Shown here piece by piece: positions 1 to 6,531 of a stretch of DNA of 20,921 nucleotides. Source of the stretch: Candidatus Bathyarchaeota archaeon. Lineage in GTDB: Archaea; Thermoproteota; Bathyarchaeia; Bathyarchaeales; Bathycorpusculaceae. The stretch is from contig DAOVIH010000010.1 of the NCBI GenBank assembly GCA_030673805.1, positions 1 to 20,921 of the forward strand. Direction: 5' to 3'. The notes beneath the pieces were generated by a model, which was not told the origin of the DNA, searched no databases, and worked only from the letters and a program-made list of their open reading frames with translations. The position numbers were made by a program, and so were the translations under genes. The stretch's first letter is position 1; each line of letters opens with the position of its first letter.

Positions 1-1
1 A

Positions 2-466
2 GTGTATGTACCCAAGAGCAGAGTCCTTCTCTTAAAGACACAAAAAATGCTGGAGAAAGCGCAAAAGAGTGTGTATTGTGTGGGGGCGGCCCAGAAAATT
101 TCAAAGGCATTATTTGACTTTGCCGAAGTACTAACCCAAGCAACAATCAGAGGTGTGGAAATAAAAATGGTCACAGAAAAAGCTGGATCATCAATAGCCA
201 AAACTTTGGTGGAATATTATTCAGGCAAAGAACAAAAACTCAAGATTAAGTACATTTCGAGGCCGGCAAAGGCGCACACACTCATAGTTGACGGAAAAGA
301 AACGATCATAAACACCTCGGCCAAAACCGGGTTGGCCGACAGTTCAGCTATATGGTCAAACAATCCGTGCATAGTAACGCTAGCCAATAACTACTTTGAA
401 ACACTATGGAAGACAATCTGTTGCAGGGAACAACAAAACAAGGGCAAATGCACTCTTTTACTGTAA
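2..466 (+). CDS. TrmB-like transcriptional regulator, C-terminal part (5' truncated by window edge)
   Basis: About 154 residues are visible. The frame is open to the left edge, so the gene almost certainly begins outside the window and the GTG at position 2 should not be taken as its start. The visible part resembles the effector or phospholipase-D-like C-terminal domain of archaeal TrmB-family regulators: an early helix (KTQKMLEKAQKSVYCVG), a strand with 'GVEIKMVTE', then 'KAHTLIVDGKETIINTS' and 'WSNNPCIVTLANNYFETLW', the usual closing segment of this domain. The winged-helix DNA-binding part would lie upstream, out of view. TrmB proteins in archaea often sense sugars or other metabolites, but nothing here shows the ligand. 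The C-terminal tail (CCREQQNKGKC) is Cys-rich and looks lineage-specific. A stand-alone TrmB_C/PLD-like protein is the main alternative. Confidence 0.6.
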   Translation: MYVPKSRVLLLKTQKMLEKAQKSVYCVGAAQKISKALFDFAEVLTQATIRGVEIKMVTEKAGSSIAKTLVEYYSGKEQKLKIKYISRPAKAHTLIVDGKETIINTSAKTGLADSSAIWSNNPCIVTLANNYFETLWKTICCREQQNKGKCTLLL

Positions 467-598
467 ACTATAATGTTGCTTCGCGAAGACTCAAAAGAAG
501 TAAAAAAAGGGGAAAAAGAACTGAAGCAAACAAGAAATGACACAGATTTTAGTACAAGCTTCGTGAAAAGACGCAAAAGATAGTTTGGATGGAGTCTG

Positions 599-1165
599 TT
601 GAGAGAGTTTATCCTGTACTCCCGTTTGGGTCGGACTAACTCGAATTTTGAGAATTTGCATGATGGTGGTCGTTTAGATATTGTACATGAGTGCATCATT
701 AGTAGCTTATTTTTGTCACATGGAATAAGAAAAAACGTGGTTTTTCATGCTGTTCTAAACGGTCCACCCTCACCTCCATTGCATCTTGAGATTGAAGGTG
801 AATATCTCAGAGATGTTCGTACAGACATACACACATGGCATAAGATTCTCAAGAGGGTCCTATCAGGAAGAAATCATCCTGGTGTAAGCTTATGTAAAAC
901 TGGATTCGAGGCACTACTAAGAGCAAAGGCAGAGAAGTCGGAGATATACGTTCTTGAAGAAGGCGGAAAAGACATTGCTGAAACTGAGATAAGTGCAAAT
1001 CCGGTCTTTGTATTGGGTGATCACGTCGGCTTGCCTAGAAAAGCAGAAATATTCGCACTACGCTACGGAATGAAAATTAGTCTTGGGAGAATACCTTATC
1101 TGGCAGCTTCCTGCATCACCATTTTGAATTATGTCTTGGACCTTCAAAGCAAAACAACAAAATGA
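599..1165 (+). CDS. trmY: tRNA (pseudouridine-54 N1)-methyltransferase TrmY
   Basis: A SPOUT-class, SAM-dependent methyltransferase of 188 residues. The family converts pseudouridine 54 in the T loop of archaeal tRNAs to N1-methylpseudouridine, which takes the place of bacterial ribothymidine. The C-terminal trefoil-knot SAM site is clear: FVLGDHVGLP (about 137-146) and SLGRIPYLAASCITILN (161-177) are the two TrmY signature blocks. The N-terminal 'MREFILYSR' and 'GRLDIVHECIISSLFLSHGIRKNV' also match the family, and the length is normal. The start is TTG, with GGAG at 591-594 four bases upstream; an in-frame stop at 581-583 excludes a longer protein. It follows the TrmB-like gene by 132 bases, so it may have its own promoter. 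It is relevant that tRNA-Thr(CGT) at 2980 has no U at position 54. Confidence 0.9.
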   Translation: MREFILYSRLGRTNSNFENLHDGGRLDIVHECIISSLFLSHGIRKNVVFHAVLNGPPSPPLHLEIEGEYLRDVRTDIHTWHKILKRVLSGRNHPGVSLCKTGFEALLRAKAEKSEIYVLEEGGKDIAETEISANPVFVLGDHVGLPRKAEIFALRYGMKISLGRIPYLAASCITILNYVLDLQSKTTK

Positions 1166-1356
1166 AAATGCTTTGAGGAAATGACAAACGTGGGGGACAC
1201 ATCAAAAAAAATATTCGCACGAAAACTAATATTTGAAAAGAGAAAGGGACTTAGCCCCACTATGGATTGAACCCTTCAAGACCAATTTTCAATTTTCCAA
1301 TTCGTTAACTGAAATTGGGTTTTTGGAATAAAAATCCGAATAAATTTTGAAATAGG

Positions 1357-1364
1357 TTTAAATA
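1357..1364 (+). promoter_or_regulatory. TATA box of the 65-residue AbrB-like gene
   Basis: TTTAAATA lies in an AT-rich stretch. An archaeal start site about 25 bases downstream would fall near 1388, leaving a 5' leader of roughly 27 bases that carries the GAGGTGG ribosome site at 1404-1410. The 249-base stretch upstream (1166-1414) otherwise holds only a weak hairpin, CCAATT/AATTGG at 1297-1318. Confidence 0.5.
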
Positions 1365-1414
1365 GAAAATCGTTGGTCTATTGCTATAACTTAGAATTCA
1401 ATCGAGGTGGAAAA

Positions 1415-1612
1415 ATGGTAAGCGAAGGACGGGGACGCCTATTTAGAAGAAAGGATGGCAAATACTTGATCTACCTACCAAAAGATTTAGCAGAAGATAG
1501 CATGTTTCCATTTAAGGAAGAAGCTTCTGTATACCTCAAGGTAGCTTTTAGTCTAGGAGACAACAAACTAACCATCGAAAAATGGCAGAGCCCTGAAGAA
1601 CCAGAAGCATAG
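1415..1612 (+). CDS. Small AbrB/SpoVT-like hypothetical protein
   Basis: 65 residues. The ATG at 1415 is chosen over the longer in-frame GTG at 1373 because GAGGTGG (1404-1410) lies just upstream of it, and the GTG falls between the TATA box and the expected transcription start. The sequence is beta-rich. 'YLIYLPKDLAEDSMFPFK' followed by 'VYLKVAFSLGDNKLTIEKW' has the spacing of swapped-hairpin AbrB/MazE-like DNA-binding domains (a '.IPK.L..D..FPF' strand, then paired strands around a 'G..L.I' turn). The N terminus is basic (GRGRLFRRKDGK). It stands alone between a promoter and a T-run, so it is probably monocistronic. It could be a global or local DNA-binding regulator. That role is inferred from fold-like patterning only; no partner toxin is adjacent. 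Confidence 0.6.
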   Translation: MVSEGRGRLFRRKDGKYLIYLPKDLAEDSMFPFKEEASVYLKVAFSLGDNKLTIEKWQSPEEPEA

Positions 1613-1647
1613 TTGCAGCAACAGCAATCCAAAATATCCTCTTTCAA

Positions 1648-1655
1648 TTTTTTTT
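1648..1655 (+). terminator. Oligo-T terminator
   Basis: A run of eight T's lies 36 bases after the stop codon of the AbrB-like gene, with no strong hairpin. This is the usual form of an archaeal intrinsic terminator. Confidence 0.5.
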
Positions 1656-1800
1656 CTAATCAAAAGTAAATGAATAATACTATCTTAAGAAAAACCAGAA
1701 ATAAGGAGTAATTCGATATCTTCAAAGCTAGTCCTTTTGGATGGTCTATATTCTTATCATCATATTCTTAGTCTACAACGAAAACCATTCCAAAATACGG

Positions 1801-2841
1801 TCAATTGCTCTTGAAGTGTTCCCAACCTCGTTTCTCGATTTCGCGTTTTCCATAATCAACGCTTAGTTCGAGTCGGTTGTTCTTTGTAGCTTTCCCAATT
1901 GGGAAAAGGCTACCACCAGCCGCTTCTACAGCCTTAACTGCTTTAACCCAGAGCTTGGGGTTTACCGTGACCACAAGTTCGTATTCTTCTCCCCCGTAAA
2001 GTGCCAATTCCACAGCGTCAACTCGGTTTAACTGGGCAACCCGTTTCACCTCGTCTGAAATTGGAAGTTTATCAATGAAAAATCCAACATTGCTCTTCTC
2101 GGCGATCTCATGCAAACTCCATGCCAATCCATCGCTAGAATCAATGGAGGCTGTTGCCGCCTTGGAATTACGCAAAGCTATCCCTTCGTCCAGTTTTGCC
2201 CTAGGCACGAAAACGGAGCGGACCAATACATCACGAAGATCCTGCGTGACTTCTAGATCCTCAAGAAGAATCCTCAAGCCAGCAGTTGTTTGCCCGAAAG
2301 ATCCGGTGACCGCAACAATATCACCTGCTTTAGCCCCGTTACGCAACATCAATGGTGGCCCATCAGCTATCCCGACCAAGGAAACCGCGATGATTAGATC
2401 TGAAGCTTCGTTAGTGTCTCCACCAACAAGGTAAGTGTTGTATTCCCTTGCCCCTTCGTTTAAGCCCTCCGCAATCTCTTCAATGTCCCCCTCGTTAGTG
2501 TTCTTTGGCAGCCCTAAAGAGATCAAACCCACCTGGGGTTTGGCGCCTTTGGAAGCAAAATCACTAACGGTCATAACCACGGCTTTACGAGCCGCTTGCC
2601 AGAGACTCATGCTTGGCGGAACATCAGTCTTGCCTACGAGCATATCTGTTTTCAGGACCAGAAGTTTTCCCTCTCCAATGTTTATGGCTGAAACATCATC
2701 TCCAAAAGGAACTGGCATATTAGGCATAATATCAAGATGATCTCGTATGATTTCGATGATTTGTCTTTCCCCAAGAGAGCTACTGACTTTGAATGAGTCG
2801 CCATTTTGAGTTTCTTCACGGTTCAACCCTTCAGTCTCCAA
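1801..2841 (-). CDS. thiL: Thiamine-monophosphate kinase ThiL
   Basis: The last step of thiamine diphosphate synthesis: ATP-dependent phosphorylation of thiamine monophosphate. The protein is 346 residues with an N-terminal extension of about 20 residues beyond the usual start of the fold. Family motifs are in order: GDDVS (47-51), TDMLV (65-69), SDFASKGAKP (93-102), GGDT (140-143), GSFGQTTAGL, DSSDGL (234-239) and YGGEEYEL. These include the Asp-rich Mg-ATP and substrate sites. The start is uncertain. TTG at 2841 gives the longest frame and an in-frame stop lies just above it. TTG at 2826 is an alternative, with GGAG nine bases ahead of it. No other thiamine genes are nearby and the gene reads opposite to both flanks. 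A possible TATA-like stretch (TCTTAAAAG on the minus strand) lies about 55 bases upstream. Confidence 0.93.
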   Translation of the reverse strand: METEGLNREETQNGDSFKVSSSLGERQIIEIIRDHLDIMPNMPVPFGDDVSAINIGEGKLLVLKTDMLVGKTDVPPSMSLWQAARKAVVMTVSDFASKGAKPQVGLISLGLPKNTNEGDIEEIAEGLNEGAREYNTYLVGGDTNEASDLIIAVSLVGIADGPPLMLRNGAKAGDIVAVTGSFGQTTAGLRILLEDLEVTQDLRDVLVRSVFVPRAKLDEGIALRNSKAATASIDSSDGLAWSLHEIAEKSNVGFFIDKLPISDEVKRVAQLNRVDAVELALYGGEEYELVVTVNPKLWVKAVKAVEAAGGSLFPIGKATKNNRLELSVDYGKREIEKRGWEHFKSN

Positions 2842-2979
2842 TTCAAGGGGTCTTGTCTTTCAGTGTTTGATACGAAGGTTATCAGGCTCTCAGCTTTTAA
2901 GATTGGTGTTGTAGGCTTGCTGGTTGGTTCCTAACATTTAAGAATTGGTTCCGTTTCACTGGTGTAGCGGGATCATCTC

Positions 2980-3056
2980 GCCTCGGTAGCTCAGCCAAGT
3001 AGAGCGGCTGCCTCGTAAGCAGCAGGCCCCGGGATCAAAGCCCGGCCGAGGCTCCA
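2980..3056 (+). tRNA. tRNA-Thr(CGT), with atypical D and T loops
   Basis: A full cloverleaf can be drawn: acceptor GCCTCGG/CCGAGGC (2980-2986 with 3046-3052), D stem GCTC/GAGC, anticodon stem GCTGC/GCAGC with loop CTCGTAA (anticodon CGT at 3014-3016), a five-base variable loop, and T stem CCGGG/CCCGG. U73 fits archaeal Thr tRNAs. CCA follows at 3054-3056, either encoded or by chance. There is no intron. Two loops are odd. The T loop reads ATCAAAG instead of TTCAAAT, losing U54. The D loop reads AGCCAAGTA, so the normal G18-G19 pair is probably A-G. All stems are perfect, which argues against simple decay. Confidence 0.85.
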
Positions 3057-3232
3057 AAAAGAGAAGCTTCTTTGAAATTGAGCCTAAAACGGGAGTGTTC
3101 GGTGAGACATGCAAGTTCATAACAGATTGCCTTCTTGTTTGCCCTCCTGAAGCGCTGTAGTAGCCAAAGTTTTTATGATGCAAGCGAAATTATCTTTTCT
3201 ACAACCCCCCAAGGCTCTAGACTACGCAAAAA

Positions 3233-3307
3233 GGGGCTGTCGGCTAGCTTGGTCTAGGCTTGGAGACTTGGGCTCTCTAGACCCCGGTTCAAATCCGGGC
3301 AGCCCCA
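3233..3307 (+). tRNA. tRNA-Pro(TGG)
   Basis: Acceptor GGGGCTG/CAGCCCC (3233-3239 with 3300-3306), D arm GGCT/GGCT with two G-T pairs and a normal GG in the loop, anticodon stem GGAGA/TCTCT with loop CTTGGGC (anticodon TGG at 3269-3271), T stem CCCGG/CCGGG with the canonical loop TTCAAAT, and discriminator A73. CCA is not encoded and there is no intron. It lies 176 bases after tRNA-Thr; a TATA-like GTTTTTATGA lies about 60 bases upstream, so it may be transcribed separately. Confidence 0.93.
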
Positions 3308-3384
3308 CTTACATTTTTAGAAAAGTTGCTCAAATGAAGAATCACATCTTGAGAAGATGAAAGTTCGTAATTTCTAGTCCATTT

Positions 3385-3428
3385 TTAGGCTTTAATGTTT
3401 ATTTTAGTACTCAAAAGCCTTAAATAAT
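3385..3428 (+). promoter_or_regulatory. trp operon promoter with inverted-repeat operator candidate
   Basis: A TATA box TAAATAAT at 3421-3428 predicts transcription from about 3450. A perfect 10-bp inverted repeat, TTTAGGCTTT (3385-3394) and AAAGCCTAAA (3415-3424), flanks a 20-base spacer. The two half-site centres are 30 bp apart, about three helical turns, so both would face the same side of the DNA. The right half overlaps the TATA box, where a bound dimeric repressor would compete with TBP. The regulator is not identified; the motif is not the TGTACA 'TRP box' described for methanogen TrpY. Confidence 0.5.
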
Positions 3429-3453
3429 ACCTTGCTGTAAACTTCAGAGCTCT

Positions 3454-3492
3454 ATGGAGAACTGTAAAATGGGGTGTTGCATTTGGAAATGA
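3454..3492 (+). other. Candidate 12-codon trp leader ORF
   Basis: ATG at 3454 opens a 12-residue peptide, MENCKMGCCIWK, with a Trp codon second from the end. It begins almost exactly at the predicted transcription start, so it could be translated leaderless. Its stop TGA overlaps an ATG at 3489 in the ATGA arrangement used elsewhere in this operon, and that ATG is the best candidate for the true trpE start. A Trp-containing leader ahead of a trp operon suggests attenuation or translational coupling. With one Trp codon and no comparative data this may be chance. Confidence 0.3.
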
Positions 3493-3625
3493 ATCAAAGG
3501 ATTCACAAACAGCACTTAAAACAGATCTTCAAGTAAAGCTTAAAGAACTCTCTTTCTCACGTTCACCTCTTGAGGTCTTCTCTAAACTTCAAAGCCACTA
3601 TGAAACTGCCTACATTCTTGAGTCT
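3489..3625 (+). other. trpE: 5' coding part of trpE, outside the first usable frame (apparent frameshift near 3518-3521)
   Basis: The trpE frame continues upstream of ATG 3626 without a stop to 3428 and encodes recognisable TrpE N-terminal sequence: 'KLKELSFSRSPLEVFSKLQ' followed by 'YILES'. With the residues after 3626 this completes the LLES-x10-S tryptophan-feedback motif (ILES, ten residues, then S). No ATG, GTG or TTG occurs in this frame between 3428 and 3626. A start is available one frame away: TTG 3483 (GGTG six bases ahead) or ATG 3489, reading MNQRIHKQHLK. One extra A in the AAAA run at 3518-3521 would join the two frames exactly. A sequencing indel, a real mutation or recoding are all possible. 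Confidence 0.65.
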
Positions 3626-4888
3626 ATGGAAGGACCTAGAAATCTAGCACAGTATTCATTCGTTGGATTTGACCCGAAGTTTACCATAAAAGTAAAGAAA
3701 AAAGAGGTCACAGTTCGTAACGAGAGAACTGGAGAAGAAAACAGAGAAAAAATTAGTGATCCCCTGGGAGTCATTAAAAGATTTGTAAAGCATCAAACCG
3801 TTTCACTTAAAGAACATAGACTAGTAGGCGGCGCAGTTGGGTACATCGCCTACGATGCAGTTCGTTATTGGGAGAAACTCCCTGAAAAGTGTGATAACGA
3901 CCTAGACTTTTCTAACCTGCAATTTGGCATCTTTACCGATGGGATAATTTTTGACCACAAAAGAAGCAAATCGTTTTATTATTATTCAGGAAAGAATCGC
4001 CTAACTGAAATTGAGAAAGTAATTGCTCAACCAGAAGACCTTGAAGGTTTTTCGTACCAGCAGCCAAGAGTCAACATTAAAAAAGAAAACTTTGAGAGAG
4101 CAGTAGAAAAAGCAAAAGAGTTCGTAACAGCTGGGGATATCTTCCAAGTTGTTCTTTCAAAACGATTCGATTTCAGCATAAAGGGCGACTTGATAGGTTT
4201 TTACAGAAACCTACGAGGGATAAATCCATCACCCTACATGTACTTTCTAAAGATGGGCAACCAACAAATTGTAGGTTCAAGCCCAGAAATGCTGGTTAGA
4301 GTTGACAATAGAGTCGTAGAAACTTTCCCTATAGCTGGAACCAGACCATGTTCGGACAAACCTAGCGAAAACAAGAAGTTGGCAGAGGAGCTGCTTTCTG
4401 ACCCAAAGGAGCGAGCTGAACATGTTATGCTGGTAGATCTAGCAAGAAATGATGTGGGAAGAGTGGCTAAGTTTGGAAGCGTCAGAGTTCCAGAGCTTAT
4501 GAAAGTTCATCAATACAGTCACGTACAACACATTGTTTCACGAGTGATCGGAGATTTGAGAGAGGACTATGAATGCTACGATGCATTACGGTCAGTTTTT
4601 CCAGCTGGCACAGTCTCAGGGGCACCAAAAGTAAGGGCAATGGAGATTATAGAGGAGCTTGAACCCAACCGCAGAGGACCCTATGCGGGAGCAGTAGGGT
4701 ACTTCTCCTACAATGGCAACGCTGACTTCGCTATAACCATCAGAACCCTGTTTGCAGACAAAGAGAAAGCCCACATTCAAGTCGGAGCTGGGATTGTTGC
4801 TGATTCTGTTCCAGAGAGAGAGTGGTTTGAAACAGACCATAAGGCTGGGGCATTGATGAAGGCCCTAAGTATTGCAGGAGGAGATTAA
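3626..4888 (+). CDS. trpE: Anthranilate synthase component I (TrpE), uninterrupted part
   Basis: Makes anthranilate from chorismate using ammonia delivered by TrpG. The 420 residues from the first in-frame ATG cover the chorismate-binding fold: NPSPYMYFL, GSSPEMLVRV, PIAGTRPC, LVDLARNDVGRV, HVQHIVSRV, FPAGTVSGAPKVRAMEII, GPYAGAVGY and the C-terminal IQVGAGIVADSVPEREW. This ATG is not the natural start. The N-terminal strand and the first half of the LLES feedback site lie upstream at 3521-3625, so the intact protein should be about 465 residues. The LLES-x10-S element implies inhibition by tryptophan. PIAGTRPC rather than para-aminobenzoate-type residues, together with the position in a trp operon, supports TrpE over PabB. 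It is first in trpEGDCFBA; trpG starts three bases after its stop, with GGAGGAG (4877-4883) inside the trpE end. Confidence 0.95.
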   Translation: MEGPRNLAQYSFVGFDPKFTIKVKKKEVTVRNERTGEENREKISDPLGVIKRFVKHQTVSLKEHRLVGGAVGYIAYDAVRYWEKLPEKCDNDLDFSNLQFGIFTDGIIFDHKRSKSFYYYSGKNRLTEIEKVIAQPEDLEGFSYQQPRVNIKKENFERAVEKAKEFVTAGDIFQVVLSKRFDFSIKGDLIGFYRNLRGINPSPYMYFLKMGNQQIVGSSPEMLVRVDNRVVETFPIAGTRPCSDKPSENKKLAEELLSDPKERAEHVMLVDLARNDVGRVAKFGSVRVPELMKVHQYSHVQHIVSRVIGDLREDYECYDALRSVFPAGTVSGAPKVRAMEIIEELEPNRRGPYAGAVGYFSYNGNADFAITIRTLFADKEKAHIQVGAGIVADSVPEREWFETDHKAGALMKALSIAGGD

Positions 4889-4890
4889 GC

Positions 4891-5469
4891 TTGAAAGTCT
4901 TAGTTATCGACAATTATGACTCCTTTGTCTACAATATTGTCCAATACCTAGGAGAACTAGGAGGAAGAACAGTCGTTTACAGAAATGATAAAGTCTCTCT
5001 GAAAAAGCTGAAGGATTTCAACCCCCAAAGAATAGTGATATCCCCAGGTCCAGGTACCCCTGAAGAACCACGGTATTTCGGTGTTTGCACGGAAATTCTG
5101 CGAACCCTCAGCTATGAAGTTCCCACATTAGGTGTCTGCCTAGGCCATCAAGGAATTATAAGTGTATTTGGCGGCAAAATAGTCTCCGCAAACCGACTGA
5201 TGCATGGAAAGACCAGTATGATAAAACATGATGAGAAGGGTGTTTTCAGAGGTGTTAAGAATCCTTTCTCAGCAACGCGGTATCATTCTCTAGTCGGAGA
5301 AAAAAACTCAATTCCTTCATGCCTCGAAATAACTTCGGTGGCTCTTGACGATGGAGAAATCATGGGAATTAGACATCTCAAGTACCCTATCGAGGGAGTG
5401 CAGTTCCATCCCGAGTCTATACTGTGCGAAGAGGGAAAATGCATTATCAAGAATTTCCTTGAGGGTTGA
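4891..5469 (+). CDS. trpG: Anthranilate synthase component II, glutamine amidotransferase (TrpG)
   Basis: 192 residues, a class I glutamine amidotransferase domain that releases ammonia from glutamine for TrpE. The catalytic triad is visible: C83 in GVCLGHQ, and H173 and E175 in QFHPES. Also present are the oxyanion strand SPGPGTP (51-57) and the N-terminal VIDNYDSFVYN. MHGKTS (104-109) is the TrpG/PabA segment that contacts the synthase subunit. The start is TTG at 4891, backed by the GGAGGAG ribosome site eight bases ahead in the end of trpE and by the position of VLVIDNYD at the protein start. The length is normal for a stand-alone TrpG; it is not fused to TrpD as in some bacteria. Only one TrpG/PabA-type gene is visible, so it might also serve folate synthesis, which cannot be judged here. 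Confidence 0.95.
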   Translation: MKVLVIDNYDSFVYNIVQYLGELGGRTVVYRNDKVSLKKLKDFNPQRIVISPGPGTPEEPRYFGVCTEILRTLSYEVPTLGVCLGHQGIISVFGGKIVSANRLMHGKTSMIKHDEKGVFRGVKNPFSATRYHSLVGEKNSIPSCLEITSVALDDGEIMGIRHLKYPIEGVQFHPESILCEEGKCIIKNFLEG

Positions 5470-5478
5470 TGACTAGGA

Positions 5479-6531
5479 ATGATTAAAAAAAGTATTAAAA
5501 AACTGGTTGAAGGATCAGACTTGACTTGTAAAGAGTCAAGGGAAACTATGAGAGAAATAATGAAGGGAATAGCGACTGAATCTCAGATCGCCTCGTTCTT
5601 GACCGCTTTAAGAATTAAGGGAGAAACAGTGCCCGAAATAACGACTTTCGCGAAGGTGATGAAAGAACAATGTCGTTCAATTCATCCCACCGTCCCAGGG
5701 CGACTTGTTGATACTTGTGGAACCGGTGGAGATAGAACAAAGAGCTTCAATATCAGCACCATAGCAGCTTTTGTGGTTGCGGGGGCAGGAGTTGCAATAG
5801 CAAAGCATGGGAATCGAGCGGTGACCAGTCAAAGTGGAAGCGCAGATGCGTTAGAGAGAATCGGTCTTAATCTCAAAATGGAACCTGAGAAGGTTCAAGA
5901 AGCAATTGAAGAAGTTGGAATAGGGTTCATGTATGCTCCGGTTTTTCATCCAGCAATGAAGCACGCTGTTCGTCCTAGAAGGGAGATGGGGATTAGGACA
6001 ATATTTAACGTCCTTGGTCCCTTGACTAACCCTGCAGGTGCTACGGCTCAACTGCTTGGAGTTTACGATGCCAAGTTGAATGAGCCTTTAGCCTACGCTC
6101 TGAAGGATCTTGGATGTGAAGAAGCAATGGTTGTTCATGGACTCAATGGAATGGATGAAATATCAACATTAGGTAGAACAGCTATTTCATGGTTGAAAAA
6201 TGGAGAAGTCGAGCGATTGGAGGTCACGCCAAAGGACTTTGGGGTGAAGAAGGCTATAGTTCAGGATGTCAAAGTAGCATCCGCCGAAGAAAGTGCAAAA
6301 ATCCTCTACAACATTTTAGGCGATAATCTAAAAGCGGGTAACCCAAAGACAGATATAGTGCTCGTTAACGCTGCTGCTGGAATCATGGTTGGCGGAAAAG
6401 CTGATGACTTCATGGAAGGGATGGAAGCAGCACGGGAATCAATCATAAGCGGAGCTGCCTACAAGAAACTGGAGGAGTTAATTGAGTTCTCAGGAGGAGA
6501 ACTTTCAAAGCTTGAGGGGATGGAATCATAG
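5479..6531 (+). CDS. trpD: Anthranilate phosphoribosyltransferase (TrpD)
   Basis: Transfers phosphoribosyl from PRPP to anthranilate. It has 350 residues, usual for the family. The PRPP-binding GTGGD (81-85) follows VDTC. KHGNRAVTSQSGSAD (109-123) is the flexible anthranilate/PRPP loop, followed by FHPAMKHAVRPRREMGIRTIFNVLGPLTNPA, the second signature. The N-terminal helical domain (1-70) has the expected Q-I-ASFLTALRIKGET segment. The ATG at 5479 lies nine bases after the trpG stop; GAGGG at the trpG end is the likely ribosome site. The 3' end overlaps the probable start of trpC by about 20 bases. Nothing is unusual in the active site. Confidence 0.96.
   Translation: MIKKSIKKLVEGSDLTCKESRETMREIMKGIATESQIASFLTALRIKGETVPEITTFAKVMKEQCRSIHPTVPGRLVDTCGTGGDRTKSFNISTIAAFVVAGAGVAIAKHGNRAVTSQSGSADALERIGLNLKMEPEKVQEAIEEVGIGFMYAPVFHPAMKHAVRPRREMGIRTIFNVLGPLTNPAGATAQLLGVYDAKLNEPLAYALKDLGCEEAMVVHGLNGMDEISTLGRTAISWLKNGEVERLEVTPKDFGVKKAIVQDVKVASAEESAKILYNILGDNLKAGNPKTDIVLVNAAAGIMVGGKADDFMEGMEAARESIISGAAYKKLEELIEFSGGELSKLEGMES

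Noticed and set aside
473..583. A 36-codon ORF between the TrmB-like gene and trmY, in the same frame as both
   Set aside because: No ribosome site and no recognisable pattern beyond a Lys/Arg-rich composition. The shared frame is probably chance, since each gene ends and starts normally.
1241..1290. GGTTCAATCC on the minus strand, like a tRNA T arm, with a possible acceptor end
   Set aside because: The bases flanking the loop do not pair as a T stem and no anticodon arm can be drawn.
2075..2740. Two long plus-strand ORFs inside thiL
   Set aside because: They are antisense shadows of a gene with every ThiL motif.
6482..6511. A longer TrpC starting at TTG 6482
   Set aside because: It would add residues with no family similarity and overlap trpD by 50 bases. 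The ribosome site GGAGGAG lies after that start.
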